Assembly (NCBI RefSeq): GCF_003752405.1
Contig: NZ_RKHK01000001.1
Span: 1,922,001-1,986,000, forward strand
Length of the DNA stretch: 64,000 bases
DNA from: Bogoriella caseilytica
Lineage (GTDB): Bacteria; Actinomycetota; Actinomycetes; Actinomycetales; Actinomycetaceae
Direction: 5' to 3'
The notes beneath the pieces are model-generated. The model saw only the letters and a program-made list of their open reading frames with translations, was not told the DNA's origin and ran no database searches. This document shows, one piece after another, positions 48,946 through 56,300 of this stretch; position 1 is the stretch's first letter; the number at the start of each line of letters is the position of its first letter. A program made the translations under genes and the position numbers.

Positions 48946-49686
48946 ATGACCGATCTCATCGACACCACCGAGATGTACCTCAAGACGGTCTACGAGCTGG
49001 AGGAGGAGGGCGTGGCGCCCTTGCGTGCCCGCATCGCCGAGCGGCTCGGGCACTCCGGGCCCACGGTCTCCCAGACCGTCGCACGTATGGAGCGGGCAGG
49101 TCTGCTGCACCTGGCCTCGGACCGCCAGATTGAGCTGACCACGGCGGGCCGGGACAAAGCTGTGCGGGTGATGCGCAAGCACCGCCTGGCCGAGCGCCTC
49201 CTGGTGGACGTGGTCGGCCTCGATTGGGCGTTGGTGCATGAAGAGGCCTGCCGCTGGGAGCACGTGATGAGCGAGCAGGTCGAGCGCCGCCTCGTCGAGA
49301 TCCTCGATCACCCCCACATCGACCCCTACGGCAACCCCATCCCCGGCCTCGATGCCCTCGGCGAGCCGGTGGGAGACGCCGTGCTCGCGCCGGGCGGCAC
49401 GGCCGTGACCGGGCTGCGCGCGCTCAGTGAGGTCGTCGAGGAGATCGCGGCCGGGCCAGCCAGCCGGGAGGCACGTGCGATCGTGCTGCATCGCATCGGC
49501 GAGCCCTTGCAGGTCGACGTCGAACTCTTGGAACGGATGGCCGATGCCGGCCTCAAGCCGGGCTCCCAGCTGGAGTTGCGGGTGTTCGCCAGCGGCGATG
49601 TCGTCACTTTGCACGCCCCCGGCGCGGACATGGAACTCGAGGTTCCCGATGAGGTCTCCCGGCACCTTTTCGTTGCACGTCCGTGA
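48946..49686 (+). CDS. ideR: DtxR/IdeR family iron-dependent regulator
   Basis: A 246-residue metal-dependent repressor. The HTH lies at about 25-55 (LRARIAERLGHSGPTVSQTVARMERAGLL). The metal residues fall at the same numbers as in DtxR: Met10, His79, Glu83, His98, Cys102, Glu105 and His106. A C-terminal SH3-like domain is present (from about 170). This set fits an iron-sensing DtxR/IdeR rather than a manganese-type MntR, which lacks the SH3 domain. GGAGTCCTGAAC precedes the ATG. No obvious 19-bp iron box was found in the window, so its targets are elsewhere. Confidence 0.92.
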   Translation: MTDLIDTTEMYLKTVYELEEEGVAPLRARIAERLGHSGPTVSQTVARMERAGLLHLASDRQIELTTAGRDKAVRVMRKHRLAERLLVDVVGLDWALVHEEACRWEHVMSEQVERRLVEILDHPHIDPYGNPIPGLDALGEPVGDAVLAPGGTAVTGLRALSEVVEEIAAGPASREARAIVLHRIGEPLQVDVELLERMADAGLKPGSQLELRVFASGDVVTLHAPGADMELEVPDEVSRHLFVARP

Positions 49687-49713
49687 TCTGGGCCACCACT
49701 CCGTGACCGATAT

Positions 49714-49743
49714 GTGACAAAAGTGCGTCTGGGGCGCTACGGT
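49714..49743 (+). promoter_or_regulatory. Probable promoter of the NlpC/P60 gene
   Basis: GTGACA and TACGGT separated by 18 nt fit a housekeeping sigma promoter with a TANNNT -10. The transcript would carry a leader of about 90 nt with several GC-rich hairpins before the GTG at 49838. Confidence 0.45.
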
Positions 49744-49837
49744 GATGCCGTTCCGTGACCCTCCACGCGGAATGTTCCGGATGGGCCTCCTCCTCAGCCG
49801 CCGGAAGACCCCCTGCTCGAGGAGAGGTTCATACCCT

Positions 49838-50665
49838 GTGAATGCTCAGACTGAGATTCGCCGCCACCGCGCGGCTGGTCGTCCGCGGACGCCGCTGACG
49901 TCCCTCGCTTCCGGAGCCCGCCGCGGCGCCTTGGTTGCCGCCTCATCCTCGCTCGCGATCACGATTGCCGCGTCGGCAGCAGCTGCCGCCCCGGACACCG
50001 CCGCTCGCACGGCCCTGCCGAAGGTCGCGGACATCACGTCCACCGATCTCGTCAATGACGCCTTGAGCAACTCGCCCTCGTTCTCCGTCCCCGCGGACGC
50101 CGAGTACGTGACCGGCCCGCGCGCCTCGGTGGCTTTCACCGCGGCCCCGGAGACCCCAGCGCTCGCTGCCCCGCAGGCCCCGGCCCCGCTGGAGCCGGCC
50201 GTTGAGGCCACCGTCGCTCCGGAGCCCGCCGCCGCCCCGGCCGCGGAGCCCGCTGCTGAGGAGCCGGCCGTCGAGGCTGCCGCAGAGGCGCCGGCCGCTG
50301 AAGAGCCCGCCCCCGCCGCGGCCTCCTCCGCCATCGGCGACCAGATCGTGGCGATCGCCCGGCAGTACAACGGCACCCCGTACGCCTTCGGCGGTTCGAC
50401 CCCAGCAGGTTTTGACTGCTCCGGCTTCACCCAGTACGTCTTCGCCCAGGTCGGCATCTCGATCCCGCGCAGCTCCGGTGCTCAGCAGGGCGCCGGCCGC
50501 GTGGTCTCGGCCGCTGAGGCTCGCCCCGGCGACCTCGTCTGGGCTCCGGGTCACGTCGGCATCTACACCGGCAACGGCAACCACATCGCCGCTCGTAACC
50601 CCAGCTCGCCGCTGCACGAGTCGCCGATGTACCGGAACTTCACCTTCATTCGCGTCGCAGGCTGA
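49838..50665 (+). CDS. Secreted NlpC/P60 peptidoglycan hydrolase
   Basis: A 275-residue exported endopeptidase. A long signal peptide ends around SAAAAAPDTA. A linker of about 100 residues rich in Pro, Ala and Glu follows, then the C-terminal NlpC/P60 domain with catalytic Cys in FDCSGFTQYVF, His in APGHVGIYTG and the third polar residue in NHIAARNP. It cleaves peptide stems of the wall, probably during cell separation. The GTG at 49838 has GAGGAGAGG 10 nt upstream; the ATG-rich extension before it looks like leader RNA. The gene ends in a strong hairpin (50690-50724). Confidence 0.9.
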   Translation: MNAQTEIRRHRAAGRPRTPLTSLASGARRGALVAASSSLAITIAASAAAAAPDTAARTALPKVADITSTDLVNDALSNSPSFSVPADAEYVTGPRASVAFTAAPETPALAAPQAPAPLEPAVEATVAPEPAAAPAAEPAAEEPAVEAAAEAPAAEEPAPAAASSAIGDQIVAIARQYNGTPYAFGGSTPAGFDCSGFTQYVFAQVGISIPRSSGAQQGAGRVVSAAEARPGDLVWAPGHVGIYTGNGNHIAARNPSSPLHESPMYRNFTFIRVAG

Positions 50666-50689
50666 GCACGCCGCGCCAGCGATCGCACA

Positions 50690-50724
50690 ACGACGCCCCG
50701 ACCTCGTGGAGGTCGGGGCGTCGT
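50690..50724. terminator. Strong intrinsic terminator hairpin
   Basis: Two 16-nt perfectly complementary arms (ACGACGCCCCGACCTC and its complement) around a GTG loop, 25 bp after the NlpC/P60 stop. Only a weak T-rich tail (GCGTTATA) follows, as common in actinobacteria. Confidence 0.85.
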
Positions 50725-50778
50725 GCGTTATACAGTAGGAAAATCAAGGTCAACGGCCCGTCAACCAAGGAGGCGGAC

Positions 50779-51699
50779 ATGGCCCACGAGAACGTGATCG
50801 TGGTGGGAGTGGACGGGTCCGAGGCCAGCCTCGGGGCCCTGGAGTGGGCAGCCGCCGAGGCCGAACGCACTGGCTGGCGGTTGCACATCGTCTGCGCCTA
50901 CGCCCTGCCCTCCTTCACCGCAGCTTCCCTCGACGGCGGATACGCGGCCATGGACGACTCCACCATCCACGCGGGTGCTCAGAGCGTGCTCGACGACGCC
51001 GCCGTCCGGGTGGCTGACCGCGGGCTCTCGGTCTCCACCGCCCTCGAGACGGGCGATCCCGCCGGCGTTCTGGTCGATCTCTCGCGCGAGGCCTCGATCG
51101 TGGTGGTCGGCTCCCGGGGCCGGGGCGGATTCGCTGACCGGCTCCTCGGCACGGTCTCCTCCACTCTTCCCGCCCACGCGCACTGCACGACCGTCGTGGT
51201 GCCCCTGCGTGGGGGCCGTCAGGTCACGCCGGTGCGGCGGATCGTGGTGGGCGTCGATGGTTCGGACTCTGCCCGCGGAGCCCTCAAGCGCGCCATCAGC
51301 GAGGCTCGGCAGTGGGACGCCGAACTCTCCGCCGTCTCGGCCGTACCGGTGCCCACCGGCGCGGGCCTGGCGTGGCTTCCCGCCGCCGTCGACCGCGGCG
51401 ACGTGCTCACCGACGTCCGCGCCGGCCTGCGGCTGGCGATCGAGGCCGCTCTCGGTGATGAGGTCATGGACATCCGCCAGCTCGCTCTGGAGGGCAACCC
51501 CGCGGCGCTGATGTCGGAGTTCTCCACTGCCGTCGATTTGATCGTGGTGGGCTCCCGTGGTCGTGGCGGTTTCGCCGGGTTGCTGATGGGCTCCACCAGT
51601 CAGGCGGTGCTGCATCACGCGGTGTGCCCGGTGATGGTGGTGCCGACACGCTCGGTGAAGGACGAGGTCGGGCCGGCCGACGTGCCCTGGGAACACTGA
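50779..51699 (+). CDS. Tandem-domain universal stress protein
   Basis: A 306-residue cytosolic protein made of two UspA domains. Each carries the ATP-binding motif of the G-2x-G-9x-G-(S/T) type: VGSRGRGGFADRLLGTVSSTL at about 110-130 and VGSRGRGGFAGLLMGSTSQAV at about 256-276. Both domains start with a VVGVDGSxxxxxAL pattern. Such proteins are usually induced by starvation or hypoxia in actinobacteria. AAGGAGG lies 8 nt before the ATG. A terminator hairpin follows. Confidence 0.93.
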   Translation: MAHENVIVVGVDGSEASLGALEWAAAEAERTGWRLHIVCAYALPSFTAASLDGGYAAMDDSTIHAGAQSVLDDAAVRVADRGLSVSTALETGDPAGVLVDLSREASIVVVGSRGRGGFADRLLGTVSSTLPAHAHCTTVVVPLRGGRQVTPVRRIVVGVDGSDSARGALKRAISEARQWDAELSAVSAVPVPTGAGLAWLPAAVDRGDVLTDVRAGLRLAIEAALGDEVMDIRQLALEGNPAALMSEFSTAVDLIVVGSRGRGGFAGLLMGSTSQAVLHHAVCPVMVVPTRSVKDEVGPADVPWEH

Positions 51700-51733
51700 C
51701 CCTGGCCCGCGCTGTCGGGTGCAGGCAGCGCAA

Positions 51734-51769
51734 AGCCCCGGCGGCCTTGTTCAGCAACGCGCCGGGGCT
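51734..51769. terminator. Bidirectional terminator between convergent genes
   Basis: AGCCCCGGCG and CGCCGGGGCT (10 bp, perfect) with a 16-nt loop between the universal stress protein and the DJ-1/PfpI gene. Confidence 0.75.
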
Positions 51770-51784
51770 CTGCGGCCAGGATTG

Positions 51785-52333
51785 CTACGCGGTCTGTTCC
51801 GCGTGCTTGCCCTCCTCGATCTCCTCCACGAGCTTGTCGTTGAAGGCGGGCAGGTCGTCCGGGGTGCGGCTGGAGACCAGGCCGGCGTCGACCACGACCT
51901 CCTCATCGACCCAGGTGGCGCCGGCGTTGCGCAAGTCCGTCCTGAGCGAGGGGTAGGAGGTGATGGTGCGGCCCTGGAGCACATCGGCGTCGGTGAGGAT
52001 CCAAGCGCCGTGGCAGATGACCCCCACCGGCTTGTGCTGCGCGAAGATCTCGCGGGTGAAGCTCACCGCGTCTTCGTCCATGCGGAGATGGTCGGCGTTC
52101 GACGTGCCGCCGGGCAGCACCAGAGCGTCGTAGTCACCGGCGTTCACTTCGCTGGTGGTCTTGTCGACCGTGGCCTCGTGCCCCTTCTTGCCGGCAATCG
52201 TGCCGCCCTTCGGGGCGATGAGCACCGCCTCGGCGCCGTGCGAGGTGACGGCTTCCCACGGGCTGGTGAGCTCGCTGTCCTCGAAACCGTCTGTCGCCAC
52301 GAATGCGACCTTCTTGCCTGTGAGGTGACCCAT
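51785..52333 (-). CDS. DJ-1/PfpI family protein (YhbO/class I glutamine amidotransferase-like)
   Basis: A 182-residue protein with the PfpI fold: DGFEDSE (Glu18), LVLPGGT and the nucleophile elbow with Cys107-His108 in VICHGAW. Members are general stress proteins with reported deglycase or chaperone activity, or proteases in archaea; the activity here is not known. The start ATG follows TAGGAGTCTC. It is convergent with the universal stress protein, so the two may share a stress theme. Confidence 0.92.
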   Translation of the reverse strand: MGHLTGKKVAFVATDGFEDSELTSPWEAVTSHGAEAVLIAPKGGTIAGKKGHEATVDKTTSEVNAGDYDALVLPGGTSNADHLRMDEDAVSFTREIFAQHKPVGVICHGAWILTDADVLQGRTITSYPSLRTDLRNAGATWVDEEVVVDAGLVSSRTPDDLPAFNDKLVEEIEEGKHAEQTA

Positions 52334-52532
52334 GAGACTCCTAACGTGCGCTGTTCTCCCGGGCGCAGAGGGTGCGCCCGGCGATCACTTCACGCTAGAC
52401 ACCTTGACGGAGCTCCGCACGCCGGGAGGCCACGGGAGAGGTGTGCAGCGGGCGCCGAACGCTGGGGCGACGTCGGTTTCGGCCGGTCGCCATCGAGCCG
52501 GGTAGGCTGATCGCGCCCATCCTGGCCACCCC

Positions 52533-52605
52533 GCCTCCGTAGCTCAGTGGATAGAGCAACCGCCTCCTAAGCGGTAGGTCACGCGTTCGAATCGCGTCGG
52601 AGGCA
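52533..52605 (+). tRNA. tRNA-Arg (anticodon CCU)
   Basis: Cloverleaf of 73 nt. The acceptor pairs GCCTCCG with CGGAGGC, the D-loop contains AGCTCAGTGGATAGAGC, and the anticodon stem ACCGC/GCGGT closes loop CTCCTAA with anticodon CCT (reads AGG). The T-arm contains GTTCGAATC. The 3' CCA is not fully encoded (ACC then GA). It is followed by a long-range inverted repeat TTCCCCGTC/GACGGGGAA (52613-52621 and 52676-52684) that may help termination. Confidence 0.95.
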
Positions 52606-52690
52606 CCGAAAGTTCCCCGTCGGTGTAGCCAAAGGTGTAGCTAGCACGCTCACCGCCGCTGCACATCGGCCGCGGGACGGGGAAAGTGGC

Positions 52691-52891
52691 CTATCCGTGT
52701 GAGTTCTTGCCGACGAAGAACCACACCAGTGGGCCCAGCAGCGGGAACGCCAGCACTCCGAGAATCCACAAGGCCTTGAGCCCGGCGGTGTAGGAGCGCG
52801 AGTTCATGATGGACACAACGGCGGCGAAGAAGAGCACGATCAGAGAGAGCCCGATGGCGGCGCCGATGAGGGCGAGGGGTTCACCAAACAT
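52691..52891 (-). CDS. Small PLDc_N-domain membrane protein
   Basis: A 66-residue protein with two hydrophobic segments. The end LKALWILGVLAFPLLGPLVWFFVGK is the signature of the short cardiolipin-synthase N-terminal (PLDc_N) domain often found alone in actinobacteria. The function of stand-alone copies is unknown. The ATG at 52891 is preceded, 6 nt away, by TACAGT and no Shine-Dalgarno. The open frame extends upstream but without coding features. Confidence 0.85.
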   Translation of the reverse strand: MFGEPLALIGAAIGLSLIVLFFAAVVSIMNSRSYTAGLKALWILGVLAFPLLGPLVWFFVGKNSHG

Positions 52892-52897
52892 CGACCG

Positions 52898-52903
52898 ACT
52901 GTA
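52898..52903 (-). promoter_or_regulatory. -10 box of the PLDc_N gene (leaderless)
   Basis: TACAGT on the minus strand, 6 nt before the ATG at 52891. Confidence 0.6.
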
Positions 52904-52944
52904 GCAACGCCCGTTCTTGCTTCGAGCCCGATCAGGGCGTCCGT

Positions 52945-52990
52945 GGCAGCCAGCCACGCGCCCCGACGGCAGCCAGCCACCCGCCCCGAC
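52945..52990. repeat. Tandem 23-bp direct repeat
   Basis: Two adjacent 23-bp units beginning GGCAGCCAGCCAC, differing at one base, in noncoding DNA. Confidence 0.9.
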
Positions 52991-53071
52991 CTGCCGATCG
53001 GATGTCGAGCTGGCCCGTGATGCGAGCACCGGCGGTGCACCTAGACTTTCGTCTCACCTTTCGCAAGTGGA

Positions 53072-53087
53072 TGTGGCACCTGTCACA
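53072..53087. promoter_or_regulatory. Crp/GlxR-like site
   Basis: TGTGG-N6-TCACA differs by one base from the Crp/GlxR consensus TGTGA-N6-TCACA. It lies about 170 bp upstream of the PLDc_N -10 and 215 bp upstream of the helicase-like gene -10. Confidence 0.4.
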
Positions 53088-53146
53088 GCCAGAAGTAGGC
53101 GGATGCGATTGCATCACTCCCGACTTATGGGGCAGTATTGCTGGCA

Positions 53147-53189
53147 GATGGAGCGCGACGCTTGCCCCCCCTGCGTGTCGCGCTCCATC
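53147..53189. other. Long hairpin with C-rich loop
   Basis: GATGGAGCGCGAC pairs perfectly with GTCGCGCTCCATC across a 17-nt loop containing seven C in a row. It could be a terminator of an unannotated small RNA or a regulatory structure. Confidence 0.5.
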
Positions 53190-53303
53190 CTCATCTTCAG
53201 GCAGATCCCACGGTGCAACGGTGCACGGCGTAGCGGATCGCCAGGCCCAGGAATGCGTCGGAAGGCATCGGCGCGGCACTCACTCCAGTAGCCGGAGACT
53301 GCA

Positions 53304-53309
53304 TACCGT
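53304..53309 (+). promoter_or_regulatory. -10 box of the helicase-like gene (leaderless)
   Basis: TACCGT, 6 nt before the ATG at 53316. Confidence 0.6.
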
Positions 53310-53315
53310 AGACGA

Positions 53316-56300
53316 ATGATCCGTGGTCTCTTCCGACGCAAGGGGGCGGATCGTCGACCCCCCGCCGAGCAGGCCAGTGGTCCCGCCCCCATTGCGCCCC
53401 CCGCCCCGCCGAGCCCTGCGCCCGCAGAGCCCGAATCGAGCCCGCCGGTCGAGCCGCCCCCGCCGCGCACGCAGGAAATCGTTGAGCAGGCCCTGCGTGG
53501 CTGGAGTTCCGCACTCGCCGCGCTCGGAGAAGAAGCGGCCCTGGCGGACCTCTCGCGCGTGAGCGAGGCGGCCGTGGATCTCACCGCCGCACATCCCTCC
53601 GGCTTGGCGCAGCTCTACGCCGGCCGCCCCACGCGGCTGTCCAGCCTGGTGCGTGAGCCCGGAGCGCAGCGGGAGGCCCGACGTGCCGCCGAGGCGGCCC
53701 GCGCCACCACCGAGGAGCTCACCCGCCGTCACGGCATCGCTCCCGTCTACCTCGCGCTCGGCGTGGCCACCTGGACCGAGCTGCCAGAAGCCGACGGCGC
53801 GGTCGACGTTGACGAGAGCCAGAACGGCGACGTCGTCCTCGAACCGTCCTCCGACCCACGGCATGCCTACGCCGACTATTCGGCCACCTCCGCCGTCTCG
53901 GCCTCCTCGGGCGACGAAGCCGAGCGGGTGTCCGTGCCTCACGCCGCAGCGGGATCCGCCGCGGGCCAGGGTGTCCCGACCGAGGCGCCCGACTCCCACG
54001 CGGCCTCCGGTACCGCACCGCCCGCCAGCTCCGGTGAGGCAGCGGCTACCCCCTCCGCAACGTCAGCGGAGGTGGCGCGCGCCCTCCCGGCCACGCCGTC
54101 GCACCGGGCCGTGCGGGCCGTGCAGGCACCAGTACTTCTGCGACCCATCCGCATGACCGCCCCGCCGGGATCGGACGACGTCCTCTTCCACCTCGAAGCC
54201 GGCGTGGAGATCAATCCGGTGTTCGCTGACGCGCTGAAGGCTGCAGAGCCTGGCGCCGATCACGCAGAACTGATCCCGCTCGCCGAACTGCTCGGCGAGG
54301 GCCTCAGCCCGCGGAAGGCCTTCGAGCGCATCCGCGAGGTGGGCTCCCGGTACCTGGCCGGCTTCGAACTCACCGAGAAACTGCTGGTGGGCCCGTTCGT
54401 GCAGCCTGGCCGCATCCTGCTCGATGACCTCGAATCCATGCGTCCCTACCTGGCGAAGTCGCCGGTGGTGGCGGCGCTCGCCGGCGATGACGAGGCGCAG
54501 AGTGTCCTGGATGTGCCCCTCCCGCCACGGGTGCGCGGCGATCGTGCCCCGGAGGACGAGCGCGGAGCCGGCGACCTCGACCCGGACCAGGCCTACGCCG
54601 TCGACGTCGCGGCGTCGGGCCGGAACGTGTTCATCGACGCGCCCCCGGGCTCCGACGTCCACGGCGCCCTCGCGGCGCTGCTCGCCGATGCCGCAGCCTC
54701 CGGCCGGCACAGCGTGTACGTGCCCGGTTCACGACGCACTGGCCGCGCCCTGGTGGGCAGGCTCCAGGAGATCGGCCTGGGCGGCCTCTCCCTGGATATG
54801 GCCACCGAGGATCGATGGCGCCAGCAGGTCCCCACCCGACTTGCCGCCGGTCTGGGCCGGGAACCGGAGGAACTCGACGCCCGGCGCATCGAGGCTGATC
54901 GTGCCGAGCTCGTGGCGGTGCGCAGCACCCTGGGTGACTACATCGACGGCCTGCATGCGGTGCACGATCCCTGGGGCGTCTCCGCCTACGACGCCCTGCA
55001 GGAACTCGCCCGCCAGACCTCCCGCCGCCCCGGCCCGCGCACCACCGTGCGTCTGAGTGCCGCCACGCTCCGCGAGCTGAGCGGCCAGGGCCTCTCCGAG
55101 GTGGCCGATCTGCTCGCCCGCGCTGCGGCGCTGGACGCCTTCACCCTGCGCCCGCACGAGACGCCCTGGTACGGGGCCGCCCTGGACACGGCCGCCGAGG
55201 CCACCGCAGCGCTGGAGCGCACTCACCGCCTCGCTGAGGAGCTGCTGCCTGACCTACTCGACCACGCCTCGCGGGTGACCCGCCAGACCGGTCTGGAACG
55301 CGCGCGGACCTTGCGCGATTGGTCCGAGCAGCTCACCATGCTCGACGGCGTGGCCGATGCCCTCGACGTCTTCCACCCGCAGATCTTCGAGCGCTCCGCC
55401 GCCGACATGGTGGTCGCCACCGCCTCGCGGGAGTGGCGCAAGGAGCGCGGGCTCTCCATGCGCGCCTCTGTCCGCCGCCGCCTGCGGAAGCAGGCCCGGG
55501 ATCAGCTGCGGCCCGGCCGCCCCGTCGAGGACCTGCACGCCGAGCTCGTCAAGGTTCAGGCCAAGCGCGAGGTCTGGCGGCGCCATGACCCCTCCGGTGG
55601 CTGGCCCCGCCTGCCTGATGGTCTGGGCCCGATGCGCAAGACCGCCGAGCAGGCTCGCGCCGATGTCGAGGCGCTCGACCCGGTGGTGGGCTCCGGGATC
55701 GGGAAGGACGAACTCCTCGATCTGCCCCTGGGTGCCCTCGAAGATCGGATGCAGGCCCTCAGCCGTGACGCCGCCGCACTGCGGCTGCTGCCTGAACGTA
55801 CCCGCGTGCTCGCTGAGCTACGCGAGCGCGGGATGGGCGAGCTGGTGGCGGACCTCACCCAGCGTCGTGTGGCCCGGGCCCTGGTCGGCGCGGAACTCGA
55901 CCTCGCCTGGTGGTCCTCCGTGTTGGAGCAGATCCTGCGCACTTCTCCGGCGCTGGCTGGCCAGGATGGGCCGGCCTTGCGCGCCCTGGCCGAACGATTC
56001 CGCGAACTCGATCTCGCCCAGGTCCGCAGCCTCGCCGCTCCCATCCGCCGCGCCATCGCCACCCAGGCCCAGGAGGCGGTCCTCGCCCACGCCGCCACCG
56101 CCCAGCGCTTGGAGGATGCTGCCGCGGAGGAGCACCCGGATGTGCGCCGCCTCCTCACCGGCTTCGGCGACCTGCCCCGCCGTGCCTGCCCGATCTGGCT
56201 GCTGGCCCCGGCCATCGCGCCTCAGGTGCTGCCGCCCGCTCCGGAGACGATCGATCTGCTGGTGCTCGATGGCGTGCAGCACCTTCCGCCGGCCCAGGTG

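Larger units (their letters stand above)
52892..53315. promoter_or_regulatory. Long divergent intergenic region upstream of the helicase-like gene
   Basis: These 424 bp have no convincing protein gene. They contain the -10 boxes of both flanking genes, a 23-bp direct repeat (52945-52990), a Crp-like site (53072-53087) and a 13-bp-stem hairpin with a C-rich loop (53147-53189). The stretch 53041-53150 is AT-richer than its surroundings. A small RNA gene is possible but unproven. Confidence 0.5.

Noticed and set aside
49744-49837. Possible ydaO-type (cyclic di-AMP) riboswitch before the NlpC/P60 gene
   Set aside because: This class often precedes such genes, but the conserved core segments are not found. 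Only generic GC-rich hairpins are visible.
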